A stretch of DNA of 64,000 bases, taken from Ophiobolus disseminans. Taxonomy: Eukaryota > Ascomycota > Dothideomycetes > Pleosporales > Phaeosphaeriaceae. Shown here in pieces: positions 11,239 to 23,637 of this stretch. A program made the translations under genes and the position numbers. Location: the NCBI GenBank assembly GCA_010093685.1, contig MU006231.1, positions 730,428 through 794,427 of the forward strand, read 5' to 3'. The notes below the pieces were generated by a model, which saw only the letters and a program-made list of their open reading frames with translations, was not told the origin of the DNA and did no database searches. Numbering within the stretch: the first letter of the stretch is position 1; every line of letters begins with the position of its first letter.

Positions 11239-11709
11239 GGGAGAAGACGGAGGAGTGGTGGGCAGCACGTATGGCCCTCGAGCTGAGAATGAGCAGCTGA
11301 ATGCTAGATAGGAAGAGGGACCATAGGGCAAAGAAGATGCTAGAATCGACACTGAGATTGAGATGGAAGCAGGCTTTTACTCCTTCGGTGGATCGGAGCG
11401 TTTAAGTCGTAGGGATCTTTGATCATCGCTCACTACGTTCTGCATACTTCCGAGAAGGGAGAGTAAGATGAAAATGAATGAAATTCAAAAAAATGGTCTG
11501 GCGTAGTCTACCATGGTGCAGCATGCCGAACCGAGGTGGAGGTGCATGTATCGTTCTAGCGCTAGAGCGCATCTGTCTCAAGCTCGGACGCCAAGATTGC
11601 AGCAAAATTAATCCCAGCAAAAGTTCGAAAACTTCAAGCTCGCCAAAGCCACAGCCAACGCCAACAGTGACCATTGACTGAACGTTAGCTAACCACCACA
11701 TCCATAGCA
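11239..11709. other. Intergenic region upstream of CBF5
   Basis: About 470 bp. Nothing coding is supported; it holds the CBF5 promoter and ends in a CCA-rich leader (11640-11709). Confidence 0.5.
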
Positions 11710-13344
11710 ATGGCGCTCGTACAGACGAACCCAGACGCCTATGTCATCAAGCCAGAGGCCGCCGCGCCCGCCATCGACACCAGCGACTGGCCGCTGCTCC
11801 TCAAGAACTACAGCGACCGTATGCAGAAGCTCTCCCATAGCTCCGTGCGACCCAGCTGATGTTTTCACAGTGCTCGTCCGCACGTCGCATTACACGCCTA
11901 TTCCTCAAGGATGCGCGCCTCTGTCGCGTGACATCAAGTCGTACATTAGCTCCGGCGTCATCAACCTCGACAAGCCCTCGAACCCGTCCAGTCACGAGGT
12001 CGTCTCATGGGTCAAGCGTATGCTGAGGTACGGTCAAGTGTGTTGTCGTGTGTGTCCCAGGCTGATTAGTGTGTAGAGTCGAGAAGACGGGCCATAGCGG
12101 CACGCTCGATCCCAAGGTCACCGGCTGCCTCATCGTCTGCATCGATCGCGCAACCCGTCTCGTCAAGTCCCAGCAGGGAGCCGGAAAAGAGTACGTCTGC
12201 GTCATCCGCCTGCACGAAAAGCTACCCGGCGGCGAGGCCCAGTTCGCGCGCGCGCTCGAGACCCTCACCGGCGCCCTCTTCCAGCGACCGCCGCTCATCT
12301 CTGCCGTCAAGCGCCAGCTTCGTATCCGAACCATTCACGAGAGCATCCTGTACGAGTTTGACAACGAGAGGCAGCTGGGCGTCTTCTGGGTCAGCTGCGA
12401 GGCTGGTACCTACATCCGTACTCTGTGCGTGCATCTCGGTCTGCTGCTTGGCGTGGGTGCGCACATGCAGGAGCTGCGCCGTGTCAGGAGTGGAGCCATG
12501 GACGAGACCAAGGACCTGGTCACCCTCCACGACGTGCTCGACGCACAGTGGCTGCACGACAACAACCGCGACGAGGCCTACCTGCGCCGCGTCATTGCTC
12601 CTCTTGAGAGTCTGTTGACCAGCTACAAGCGCATTGTCGTCAAGGACAGCTCCGTCAACGCCATCTGCTACGGCGCCAAGCTCATGCTGCCCGGTCTTTT
12701 GCGTTTCGAGAAGGGCATCGAGATCCACGAGGAGATTGTGCTGATGACCACCAAGGGCGAGGCCATTGCGCTCGCGTACGCGCAGATGTCGGCTGTTGAG
12801 ATGTCGTCGTGCGATCACGGCGTTGTTGCTAAGATCAAGCGTGTCATCATGGAGCGCGACCTCTATCCTAGGAGGTGGGGCATGGGCCCGGTCGCGACTG
12901 AGAAGAAGAAGATGAAGGAGGCAGGCACCCTCGACGTAAGAATCACATCCCAACAGGCAAGTGCCATGCTAACATTAGTAGAAATTCGGCCGTCCCAACG
13001 AGAAGACGCCCGCCAAGTGGAACACCGAGTACAAGGACTTCAACAGGAACGACGACGGCACTTCCCTGCCCGTCGCTCAAACCACATCAACTGACGAGGT
13101 TCTTGCCGCACCTGCCATTCCTCCCACTGGTATCACAGCTTCCGAGGAAGCTGAGGCCGAGGCCGAGGCCGGCGCTGCCATGGACGTCGACAGCAAGAGC
13201 AAGAAGCGCAAGAGCCGCGACGAGGACGACGAGTCGCCCGAGGACAAGGCCGAGCGCAAGCGCAAGAAGAAGGAGGAGAAGGCCGCTAAGAAGGCCAAGA
13301 AGGAGAAGAGGAAGAGCAAGGGCGGTGACGACGACTCTGATTGA
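11710..13344 (+). CDS. CBF5: H/ACA snoRNP pseudouridine synthase Cbf5 (dyskerin)
   Basis: Four exons: 11710-11818, 11871-12027, 12077-12935 and 12982-13344; introns of 52, 49 and 46 nt; 495 aa. The spliced protein has the DKC-type N-terminus (WPLLLKNYSDLLVRTSHYTP), the TruB catalytic motif GTLDP with the Asp near residue 100, a TruB domain to about residue 250, then the PUA domain (about 265-345, VNAICYGAKLMLPGLL). The lysine-rich tail with KKKEEK/KKAKKEKRKSK and acidic GGDDDSD end is the nucleolar targeting tail of this family. It converts uridine to pseudouridine in rRNA, guided by H/ACA RNAs, with Nop10, Nhp2 and Gar1. All splice joins keep the frame and restore conserved residues, so I am confident in the model. 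Confidence 0.95.
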
Positions 13345-13908
13345 GTGCGCTGTCGTGGACGTGGATGAAGTTCGCAGCAAACATGACCAGCGCTGTCGAC
13401 TGCACACGTGCTGCGTGGATGCTGCCAACGCGTTCGTGTCACATCTCACTTTTACCGTTGGATACCTTGTCGATGTAACATACAAAATCGCGTATGGGAA
13501 GGCGTTATTGGGCTGGCATCAAGGAGTTATGGCGTGTCAAAACTCATGCGACAGGGGTGGTTGGTTGATGCTGAAGTGCTACAACCATGTTCTAGTCACG
13601 TCGATTCAGTTCTTCACGTTCAGTAGCTTGTCTCGAAGATGAATCACATGAAAATATTCAAAATTTGACGTATATTGACAGCATTCCATGTGGTGAGGCG
13701 TGGTGCTACTGAATGTTCTCGAAGCTTCGATGGCCGTTGACGTTGTGTCTCCCCACCAAACGCTTGAAGCACGAGCCAGCTTTGACCGCTGCAACTGAGC
13801 CTTGGTTTCTTAAAGCAACCACGCTTCTTGCACCACACCAGAAGTGCACCCCAAAGCTTGACGCGCATACGAAACAGTCAATCTTCTTTCACGCTATCAT
13901 AATTCACA
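13345..13908. other. Intergenic region between CBF5 and the Hsp40 gene
   Basis: 560 bp; contains the CBF5 3' end and the promoter of the DnaJ gene. No supported coding sequence. Confidence 0.5.
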
Positions 13909-15229
13909 ATGGTCAAAGAGACCAAGCTCTACGATTCATTGAGTAAGTTTGCCCTGCGACCCCACCCCACCGAGGCACTGAAGCTCGACGGCTACGTACA
14001 TGCGCTCGGACTCCACATACTAACAAGATGCTGCAGGCATAAAACAAAACGCAACTCAGGATGAGATTAAGAAGGCGTACAGGAAGGCTGCGCTGAAATG
14101 GCATCCTGACAAGAACAAGGACAACCCGCAGGCTTCGGAGAAGTTCAAAGGTAATACCACATCACAGTCAATTAGATAGCACACTAACGCGATACTGCAG
14201 AGGTCTCGCAAGCCTACGAAATCCTGTCCGACCCCGAGAAGCGCAAGACATACGACTTATACGGCCTCGAATTCATATTACGCGGCGGTGCAGCACCGGA
14301 ACAAGGCCCCGGCCCTGGTGCTAGTCCCTTCGAAGGGGCAGGCGGCGGTGGTGGTGGATACCCTTTCACAAGCGGTGGTGGCATGCCCGGCGGCACGCGC
14401 TCATTCCACTTCTCGAGCGGCGGAGGTGGAGGACCCAACGGCTTCAACTTCTCGAACGCAGACGAAATCTTCTCACAATTCATGCGCGGCGGCGGTGTAG
14501 GCGGCGATGATGATGGCGATTTCTTCGGCGGCGCTGGGGGCGGCGGCTTCGGCATGGGTGGTATGCCGGGTGGAATGGGCGGCGGGAAACGTGGTGGACG
14601 ATTCGCTGGAGGGCGGAGGGCGCCGGAGCCTGAAATCACAGTCGTGGAGAAGCCGCTGGCTGTGACATTGGAAGAGCTGTACAGCGGCACGACCAAGAAG
14701 CTTAAGATCAAGCGTAAGACGTACGATAATGATACGGGACGGCAGAGCACGCAGGACCGGATACTCGAGGTGCCGATCAAGAAGGGATTGAAGGCGGGCA
14801 GCAAAATAAAGTTTTCGGATGTGGGAGATCAGGTCGAGGGCGGGACTCAGGACCTGCACTTTATCGTTTCTGAGGTAGGTCGCACCCCATTTTGCCAAAT
14901 TTCAGTGTATGCGGCATACTAACGCGTTACAACAGAAATCCCACCCCCTCTTCACCCGTGAAGGCGACGACATCAAGAACACGATCGAACTAGACCTCAA
15001 AGAAGCCCTGACCGGCTGGCGCCGCACCGTACAGACAATCGATGGCAAGCAACTCAGCGTCGGCAGCGGCGGTCCCACCGGCCCGACATGGACAGAGCGG
15101 TTCCCGAATCTGGGCATGCCCAAGTCGAAGAAGCCAAACGAACGAGGAGACTTTGTGGTGGGAGTTAAGATCAAGTTCCCGACCAGCTTGACCAGTGCGC
15201 AAAAAGAGCAGCTGAAGCAGATCTTATGA
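13909..15229 (+). CDS. Type II (class B) Hsp40/DnaJ chaperone, Sis1/Psi1-like
   Basis: Exons 13909-13942, 14037-14150, 14201-14874 and 14936-15229; introns of 94, 50 and 61 nt; 371 aa. The J domain occupies residues 1-70 with the HPD triad near residue 34. A long Gly/Phe-rich region follows (about 75-185), with FSNADEIFSQFM inside it. Then come two beta-rich substrate-binding domains and a C-terminal segment (about 195-371). There is no CxxCxGxG zinc finger, which makes it class B (Sis1, yeast; Psi1, fission yeast; DNAJB1/4/5 in animals). It stimulates Hsp70 ATPase and feeds misfolded clients to it in cytosol and nucleus; Sis1 also supports translation initiation. The gene head-to-tail follows CBF5. 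Confidence 0.94.
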
Positions 15230-16376
15230 GCGGGTCTGCTAGGGAAGACAACAACTGATGCGATTTCATTTCGAGTACATTCTTCAATTACGTTATTTCC
15301 GGGCGAGGAAGTCTCATCAAGCTCTCAGCGAGCGATTGGCGCAGGAGGTGTTTTGGCATTTTCCATCGTTCATATCTACGATCGTCACAGAATTACGATG
15401 AAGAGGAGGGTGGGCGCGCTTATTTGGTGGTACCATGCGCATGAAGTAATGCGAAAATGATATTAGGAGAATGGATGAACGAGAAACATTGAGTTCACAC
15501 GCAATTGTCTGTTTGTGAGATATTGACTGAAAGGATTTGATAACGCCTTCCCTGTTTAATGCAGCCCTAGAGGTGTGCACCTGCCACCACATGTCGAAAG
15601 TTATGAGCGGAAATGACAAGGGGTTGTAAAATATGAGCGGTCGTCGCGAAGAGTAGGTCTAGCAAATTAAGACTCTAATTTACTGTTCCTAACAGCTTCT
15701 AACTGCAATTTTCGCTCGTATGCAATCCCGTCAGAGGCGGTATGCAGGCATCACGTGTTGCAAGAACTCAGCCGTCCATATTTAGACACAAAGCCTGTAT
15801 AAACTTACAATACTTTTAGAACTTTATTTGACTTACAAAAGAATCCTGATGATAGACAGGTTCCAGCAACGACAACTAGGATACGAGTCTGCAACACCCT
15901 CCAGGCGATGGCCTGTTGACTAAGCAAGAAAGCCGTTCCTGCCTTCCTCCGACGCTACATCCATCACCCTTTCGTCGAATTCCATCCCCGACTGATCCTC
16001 GCAACGCCGGTTCCTTAGAAGGATACAAAAATGGGACTCAGTCGTGCTTCTCGCGCATTGGCTGTGACCACGCAGCATGCCACCTGTGTGGCTTTTGCTT
16101 GGCACCCTCGTCCGCTCTGCTTCGAGAGCTGAACGACCAGCCTGATGAACGCAACGCATTCGCACCCACCTCATCAATGATTACCACGACTAATTTTTTG
16201 GGTATGCGCCTGCTCTCGATATCAACAATCCATTCCTCGTAGCTTACCGATGCTTGGGGCAGGCTTTCAGAGCGGCACCCCGCCTCGCACTCCTCTCTAT
16301 TTTCTTGCCGGACTACAACTCGGTTCTCTTCTGATAACACTTATCATCCGTATCACTGCCTCAAGAGTTGGTCAAG
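15230..16376. other. Intergenic region, no gene seen
   Basis: About 1.15 kb, fairly AT-rich around 15650-15860. A 108-codon frame on the plus strand (from 15916) has no recognisable features and is overlapped by equally long frames on the other strand, so it is not called. Confidence 0.5.
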
Positions 16377-18656
16377 ATGAAGTTTTCGGTCTTCGAAAGG
16401 GCGAAACATCTCAAGCAGAGCATGCTGCCTAATCGCCGGCCTGTATGTCCTTACTGCAATTCGCATCTCACACTCGTCTGCAAAGCAGCGGCAAGATCCA
16501 ATACTCCAAGAGCTGTGAATCTACGTTTCAAGTGGCGGAACTTCACACAAGAGGGCGCTGCGGGCTGTCGAGATTGTGACCTTATAGCTAGTGCCTTGCG
16601 ACATTATCCATGTGCGCCTGATACCGCAGTCGACATCGGCATACAGGTGGCATTGGGCAATGTCATCTCAATAAGCATTCTCGTTCAAGGCGTCCAGGAG
16701 CCGTACGCTCTGCCATCGCCCACGAATATTGCGGCTGTGACAGAAGGTGAATACTTCTGGTTAGAAATCTTTTGTGCCATAGGTGTGTACTAAGTCCCTT
16801 CCTCGAAGACTTGACCTCGTAACTCCTTGCATGCTTGGTGACGTTAGTCCTACAAGATAGACTACTTGCCATGTTCGTTCGCTCACTTGTATCAGACTCA
16901 GAACCTGAAGAACGATACATGAACGTCAAGAAGCAAGCCCTCCTGTCGCAAGATACATCATCGGATCAGGCGTACGGTAAGATCCATAGATGGATCACCG
17001 AATGCTTGGGGAATCACGAGATGTGCAACCAACGTGAGGTTTCCATCCTACCAAAAAGGGTCATACAAATTGTTGCCAACCAGGTGTTTCTACGTGACAT
17101 ACAAGAAGAAGTAGAAAAAGGGAAATATGCTTGTCTAAGTCATTGCTGGGGTCCACAAGGCTCACCATTACAACTCAACAGAGGAACTGTCCAGACACTA
17201 CGAGCCGGAATCGCTAGGGAACGGCTACCAAAAACATTCAGAGACGCAACTGATATTTGCTGTAAGCTCGGCATATCTTACCTTTGGATCGATGCCCTTT
17301 GTGAGTGGTATATTTGGCTATCAATCGCGCTGTGGTGACTCACAGTGTTCAGGTATACTACAGGACGACCTTGAAGACTGGAAAGATGCTGCCGCCACCA
17401 TGGCAGACATATACGAGCACGCGTTCATTACTATTGGGGCAACCTGGTCAAACGACAGTAATGGAGGTTGTTTCTCTCGCACAAGAGACCAATTCAAACA
17501 CCACATGCTAGGTGACACTGGCCTGTATGTACGAGAAACCCCACCACCGTTTCCCTTCAACGGGTCCTTCCAAAGGAAAGAGTGGCCACTTCTCACACGG
17601 GGCTGGGTGTAAGTTTCAACTCTTTGATGTAAATGCAGAAATTTCTGAAGCTTATGCTTTCGCAGGTTCCAGGAACGAGTTCTATCCCCACGGGTCATTC
17701 ATTATGCCAAAGATCAAATACTCTGGGAATGTGGAGCCGCACTGCTCACTGAGTGTGGCACGAGAGACAGGAGTGTTAGCGATTCGGTCAATCCCTGGGA
17801 TCCTCTCAAATTCCGGCGGGATGATTCAAGGACCTCGTGGCGGCATCTCGTCGAATCATACAGCCGTCTCCTGCTTACGAAGAGCGATGACCGTCTCCCA
17901 GCCCTTGCTGGTCTAGTTGAGCGGCAGATGGAACGACGGCAGGAGGATATATATGTTGCAGGGATGTGGAAGAAGAGCATATTGGACGACCTCGCTTTCT
18001 ACGGCCACAATGAAGAACTAAAAGATTACACGGTACCAACATGGTCATGGGCATTTTTCAGAAGCAAACTCACTTTCGAAGCGTACGAAAGGCACACAGC
18101 ATTAAGCTTAAAAGATCTCACTTTTACCCGTATGAGCCCTCCACATGTGGGTAGGGTGATTGACGCCAGCATCACGCTCAAGGGTCCGGTGATAGTAGGC
18201 AAAGTGGTAGATAATGATTGGCTCAACATGGTACCGGGTCGAAGACTGTTCCATCTAGACACGCTACCTCACATCGTGAGATCAGATCAGGCTGGAATAG
18301 ACCCAGCAGCCACCAGTAGCAGCAAGCTACCTTCTTACCGCTTAGATAAAGGCATGTCACTAGTCATCGAGGATGCAGGGTATCATTGGGTCAAGCGTCG
18401 GACCGGAAGTCTTGTCACTATCATGCTCCTCTCCACTTACGAGAAAGGTATGAGCTTTGGCATTACCCTTGAAGAAATAGCCGGAAAGGGGTTCGAAAGA
18501 ACGGGCTACGTGAGGCTGAAATTGCGCAACAAAGAACGCCAAAACGAGAAGATAGACGATGAGGTTGATTTTGACAGTCGCCAGGAGAAGAAGTACGCAA
18601 AGTATATGAAAGATTGGGCTGCTGGTTTACCGCTACGAGAAGTAACGATCTTCTAG
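16377..18656 (+). CDS. HET-domain (heterokaryon incompatibility) protein
   Basis: Exons 16377-16782, 16848-17300, 17353-17608 and 17666-18656; introns of 65, 52 and 57 nt; 701 aa. The N-terminal 60 residues carry two Cys pairs (CPYCNSH and GCRDCDL) and may bind zinc. The HET domain runs from about residue 220 to 370: YACLSHCWG, then RLPKTFRDAT, YLWIDALCILQDD (rebuilt by splicing), and ATMADIYEHAFITIGA. The stretch WPLLTRGWVFQERVLSPRVIHY across the last intron is the usual end of the domain. The C-terminal half, with the common VPTWSWAFF signature, is shared by many stand-alone fungal HET proteins. Such proteins are linked to non-self recognition and cell death, though most have no tested function. 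Start ATG 16377 is the first in frame. Confidence 0.9.
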
Positions 18657-19849
18657 ACAGCCTATGGACACGCAGTGGCAATGCCACAGTGTGGAATACA
18701 CTCAGCTTATTGGATGTATGGCAATCTTCAGTGCAGATATTGTGAGTACTACGGTCGGTTCTCAAGCGCTGGGGCGGGCAGCATTGTATCGCGCCCGGGC
18801 TACTCAAGCAACGCTCAGCGCACAGAATCCTGCTTGTCACAGGGATGTGTTTCCATCAACTCGGTCCGTAAACCTTCAGCCGTCATATTAGCTGCTTGAG
18901 GTTAACTTAGGGTTTAGTTGACTTTGCTGAACGAATCGCTGCCACTCGCAGAGCACAGCCACCGCTACGAAGCTGCGTGGCCTCATCTCGGCCACTTTGC
19001 ACCTTTGGCTCTCGGTTCAGATACACGAGTTCTCTCGACGTTGCGGACGTCTTGAACTCATCTCGGAGGTGTCGATTGTCGCAACAAATATACGTTTCAG
19101 CAAGCATCGGCTCTACTAGCTTGTAGAGATGGCGTCTTTGCAAGAGGGCGGGTTGTGTATAAAGAGCTGGGGTTATACGAGGCTCCAGACGTGGAATTCA
19201 CGAAGCTCAAGACGTCTCCCAAGACTGCTGAAAATCGTGGAGGGGGATGTTCGCTGGATACATGCAGTTGGATTCTACATGAGAGTGCCCGACTGCCTGC
19301 CGTCATAAGAAGGTGAAGGAGAGATGCGAGCCAGGCAACATATACATGGCGGGAATGTATCTCAACAAGCATAAGCCGATGCTCGATGAGAATCTTGGTT
19401 CACCAGGCGGACGCACCCAGGTGACTGAAGATACGTACGCTCGACGCCGTCACAATGCCTTTATCGCCTCACTGTCAGTCTGCAATTCCATAACTATACA
19501 GCGGAGGCCAGTGTTGAAAGTCCCAACATTTGCCAGAGTGAGGCCTCGTCTCTACACTCTGTGCTCCACTTTGCACGTTTGCGTGGGAGGTGAAGGGCCC
19601 AACAAAAGCTAGGAGAAGGACCCACACTTTCTTGATCATCTGAGCTTGGCGTACAGCTTCATGCCACAATTTGAGCATGTTCTGAGCCAGTTTTCACTTT
19701 CACCTCGTGTCGTCATAACGCGCTCCGAGTGCTCACCGCTTGAGTTACCATCGCCCGGGTCTAAGTTTCTCCACCTCCACGCACCTAAGTTTTCGAACTC
19801 GAGTGCCTGTTGAACAACGACACTACACCAACAATCTCCAGGACGAAGC
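18657..19849. other. Intergenic region with possible coding remnants
   Basis: About 1.2 kb. A 74-codon plus-strand frame (18675-18899) is Cys-rich but unrecognised, and a protein-like stretch on the plus strand near 19130-19315 (VVYKELGLYEAPDVEFTKL) ends at a stop without a usable start. Both may be relics of lost genes; neither is strong enough to call. Confidence 0.35.
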
Positions 19850-22800
19850 ATGTCGTACCTAGACATGGATGTGGACACGCTGCCGCAAGACAGCAGCCTC
19901 TACCACGCGACAACGGGTACTTCGGCAGTCTTACTTTTAGAAAAAGAGTTAGTCTATCTCTTACAACGTGACACGCAACGTCGCTAATTATATGCAAAGG
20001 TGCGGCAAAATATAACTCCAAGTGCTGCTGGCGAAGCTTCATCGTAACGACCCAATCACACCTTCGATGGTGACGACAATCGCGAGACATGCAGCAGAGC
20101 TCGGCAAGAACGTATGTGACGACTATGGCACACTCAACAATACCATGATTCGTTACGAAGCTTTGATCCGGAAGCGGTGGCTGAAGAAGACGATCGCTCA
20201 GAGGCGCGAAGTTCTGCTTCGAGCCTGCCCAAACATGCCTGAGGCGCACCGGCCGGACTGCCTAGAGATGATTAGCAACTTAAAGGAGGCTTTGAGTCCC
20301 GCGAATAAGCCCATGCTACCATCGCCTGCTTGTATATGGCCCTATATCAATCTCGAAGATCTCACGCGTCCAAAGTCGCTTCTCATCTTCCTCAACGCTC
20401 GTGGTCGAGCCGCTCCTTTCACGTTCGCCAGAACGGAAGCCGTGTTCATCAGTCCGCTAGCTGAAATGTCGAAGCGTGGTCCTGAACCAGAACTCACGAA
20501 CTACTTGCTTTATCTCTCTGCGGATCCGGATCCTTTAAAATACAGAAGCACGATCAATGTCGAAAAGACCCTCGAGGAATGTGACGAAGACGAAGACAGT
20601 TGGAGCTATTGCATGCGACCCAATCTTCAAGTACTTTACATACAAGAGGGCATCATGCACTTCCTCGTTGCATGTTGCAAGCATATCCTTCACGACGTGC
20701 AAGAGAAATATTATACGTCAGGTACTGTTCTTCCTGAGCCACCAGCCGCGGATCTGATGTTCCACAGCGATTCTGGTCACATCGCGTTTTCTGATTCATC
20801 AGCCATCGCACCATATTGAGACCGTAGAACAGTAGACTTTCCGAGACTGCGAGCCTATATTGGGAGTATCTTGACAAACGCGAAGGATCATCTCTGGGCA
20901 TTGCGAGAAGATCCATCATACCTCGCCGACACCGTCTTGGAATATTCAGAACACCGTATAGAAATGACTCCCGGCAAACTGAATCACATTGACCCATACG
21001 TGGACACGACAGAGCATCTAAACGACGCTGTAAGAGAACTGATTACTGAGGCCTATCAAATGTTTTGTATCTGGGAAGAGCTACACGCTATTCTAGAACA
21101 GCTGGGATTGACGTCCGTGAGTACGACTAAAGATCTTTTCGCGTCCCTCATGGCTGAGCTCAATTGCAGGGCTCAAAAGGCCTGCAGTGTGCTTGCTCGG
21201 ATGGTGGCCCTAGATGCGATGTGCTCTCCCACGATAAGACGATTGTACAGACGGGAAAATGTTGAAGCCGATGGCAAAGATAACTTTTCAATGAGGACAA
21301 CTACTCAAGACGTGGCTTGCAGTTCCACTGGCGAGCTTAAAATCCGTGCACTGATCGGCTGCTTTGACATCGAGCAGAAAAGGGAAGTCGAATTCGGGAA
21401 ATTCTACCACATGCTGGACAATATTGACTCGTTGGTTCGCACAGATGAGACCGCCAAGCCTCTACTGTCACCAAAAGTGTCAAGACTCATCACGCAGCTT
21501 TCTCTAGCCACGGAGTGCGTCGTTCAGACTCACTATGGTCGAGTACGCCATCGGCGCAAGGTGTTAAAAAAGAAGCAGAGCATCGTCACAATGAAGACTT
21601 CCAGGGTTAGTTGAGCAATGTGGATGGCTGTCAGTTTCCGGTCCATCTAATATGTCCGATGTAGGAGACAGCAAAAAGAGGAAGAAGGTTGTTGTATTGA
21701 AAGAGCTACGTAGAGCGATTATATACACAACCAAGATGAGTAAGCCAGTGACTAAGAGTCACGTGAGAGATGCAGTCCACAGTGTACCATGTGAACTGAG
21801 GTGCCAGGCTGACATAATACACCCTGGCCGCGGAAAGCTAAGATATCCAGTCCACAAAGCTCGGAATCGTAACAATTTCCAGGCTATGCGTACCGCAGAA
21901 GCAAACGTAGACTCTTTTTGGAGTTGGGTGGATACGTTCTTCGAACAGAAGACGGGAGTGGGTCAGCATGAACTCATCCGTCGATGCGTCCTTGTGGATG
22001 GCAAAATGCAGCGTACCGCGCCATGGGACGAAACGCTCCAAGAGACACGTACTACGGTAGCCGAGAAACCGGAATACGTGCATCAGCCATTTCTAGGATA
22101 TACCACCAGAGGGAGCTACAACTGGCCATTGACACTGAGCACGCTACTGCGCAGCAATATCTAAGAGGGAATGATGCACCATACAACCAGCTTATCGAAG
22201 CTACAATCTCTCCCTACGAGGAGAATTACCAGTCTCTCTTCCGAACAGTCACCACATACAACGCACAGTCTGCGTAGAGCAACGAGCAGAAGCCACTTCG
22301 ATGGTTCAGCGAAGACACATACCTCAAAGATGCGCATGAAAACAAGAGACTGGTGGAAGATGATGGCGTCATGCAGTTGGTGTACAAGCTTAGGCACATC
22401 AGCCTCTCCTCTATTTTGAAGAAGCTCGAAGCCAAGCGAGGAATTCCACAAGCAGACCTTCGCGAAGCCCCGCGCCGCGCCGCCCTCCAAGAGCCATTCG
22501 TGCGCCTTGATATTGCATACAACCGCTGGACATCCATACACGGAGGGCCGATCGTGGCGAAATCCATGAACTCGGAGCAAGCGCTTCATGTCTGCGTCAA
22601 GGAACTAGAGTGGCAGATCGTCGCGTATATTGAAACGCAAGATCTCGATTTTGAGAAGAAAGATGTGGATATATACAAGGAGAAGGCGATGGATGAGATC
22701 CATCGCTTGATTGATCATCCTTTTGACGTATTGAAAAAGGTCGTCCAAGACAATCTGTCGAGCTTTGTTCAGTCATTGGCCATGGTTGACAGCGAATTCG

Positions 22801-22946
22801 CTCAAGGCGCGCTGAACAAGGGACCAAAGGAGATCCTAATGCAGCCAGGTCCAGAGATGGGGAATGTTCGGGAACCGAGGGCGAAGCGTGGCTGTTTCGA
22901 TAGCCTCAGCTCGAAAGATCAGGATGGGAACGATGGGATGGGATAG
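19850..22946 (+). pseudogene. Decayed large gene of an uncharacterised ascomycete family
   Basis: A possible start (ATG 19850, MSYLDMDVDTLPQDSSLYHA) joins through an intron at 19917-19999 to KYNSK, but then the frame shifts within about 40 bases. A long protein-like frame follows (20022-20819: RWLKKTIAQRREVLLRACP, WPYINLEDL, LLIFLNARGR), broken by TGA at 20817 in a stretch that stays coding on both sides. It continues in the same frame to 21614. Further pieces lie at about 21660-22060 (AEANVDSFWSWVDTFFE, then MQRTAPWDETLQ) and 22180-22946, separated by frame changes and a TAG near 22275. The motifs recall, from memory only, a family of roughly 900-1000-residue ascomycete proteins of unknown function. 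The last 197 codons (22353-22946) form a clean frame and could still be expressed as a separate small gene. Confidence 0.6.
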
Positions 22947-23211
22947 TTCAAGAAAGGAGTTTGGAGTTTAGCGGCTTGGTTTCGTTGCTTTTACTTTCGT
23001 TAAGTGCCCAAGAAAAGTACGTGTCCAGGTGACAGTACTATTTATACAACACCCCAATCCCCTCTGCCTTCCCATACCCTGTCTATCCTCAAAGACTAAT
23101 CGAACAGTATTCACTGCTACAACGCGTACCTAGACACCCCCAGCATCCCCCCAATGCCACACCATCGCCACCTTTTGCACCCGCGAGTACATACAGCCCT
23201 CCCCCCTTCCA

Positions 23212-23637
23212 TCACACCACTCTCTTGCGCCTCGCATGCATGAAGCGCCCCTTCGCATATGAGCGATGCACAATATTGCCGCCACCAGCATCAAATTCCA
23301 TCCCAGAAGTCCCACGCGGACCATATCCCGCGCTGCTCTTCAACTGCGCCGCAAGACATGCAGGAAACGACGTGTCGATGAATTCAGCAACGAAGTCTGC
23401 GAAGGAGTGAACAACGCCCATGGCGCGGAGGCCGGGAGGAGTGGCGCTGCTGTATGGAGCATGAATAATAATAGCGGGGATGGACGGTGTTGGAAATGAA
23501 AGGTGCTGTGCATGTGGTGCGGTTTCTGTTGCGAGTCAGTAATGATCGCGTGGTATTATCAAGTTGATAAAGCTCATCATACGCAGCGTGCCTCCTGTGA
23601 GAGTCAGTGTCGCAGCTGGACACACGATGTCGGCCAT
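23212..23637 (-). CDS. Small two-exon gene of unknown function (122 aa)
   Basis: Hand-built model: exon 1 23637-23583, intron 23582-23526 (57 nt, GTATG donor, CTGAC branch site, CAACAG acceptor), exon 2 23525-23212. The ATG sits in a good context (AAAATGGCC). Splicing joins MADIVCPAATLTLTGGTL to a continuous frame containing PSIPAIIIHAPYSSATPPGL and VVHSFADFVAEFIDTSFPAC. The C-terminal part has AGYGPRGTSGMEFDAGGGN and ends with a basic HARRKRVV. I do not recognise the family; no signal peptide is evident. The good branch site, the exact frame fit and the ordinary amino-acid mix support a real gene. A further 3' intron giving an alternative C-terminus is possible (a potential acceptor near 23175). 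Confidence 0.6.

Noticed and set aside
12222..12953. 243-codon minus-strand frame
   Set aside because: Antisense shadow of the GC-rich CBF5 exon; no independent support.
13077..13642. Leucine/serine-rich and arginine-rich frames over the CBF5 tail
   Set aside because: They are out-of-frame readings of the Lys/Asp-rich Cbf5 C-terminus.
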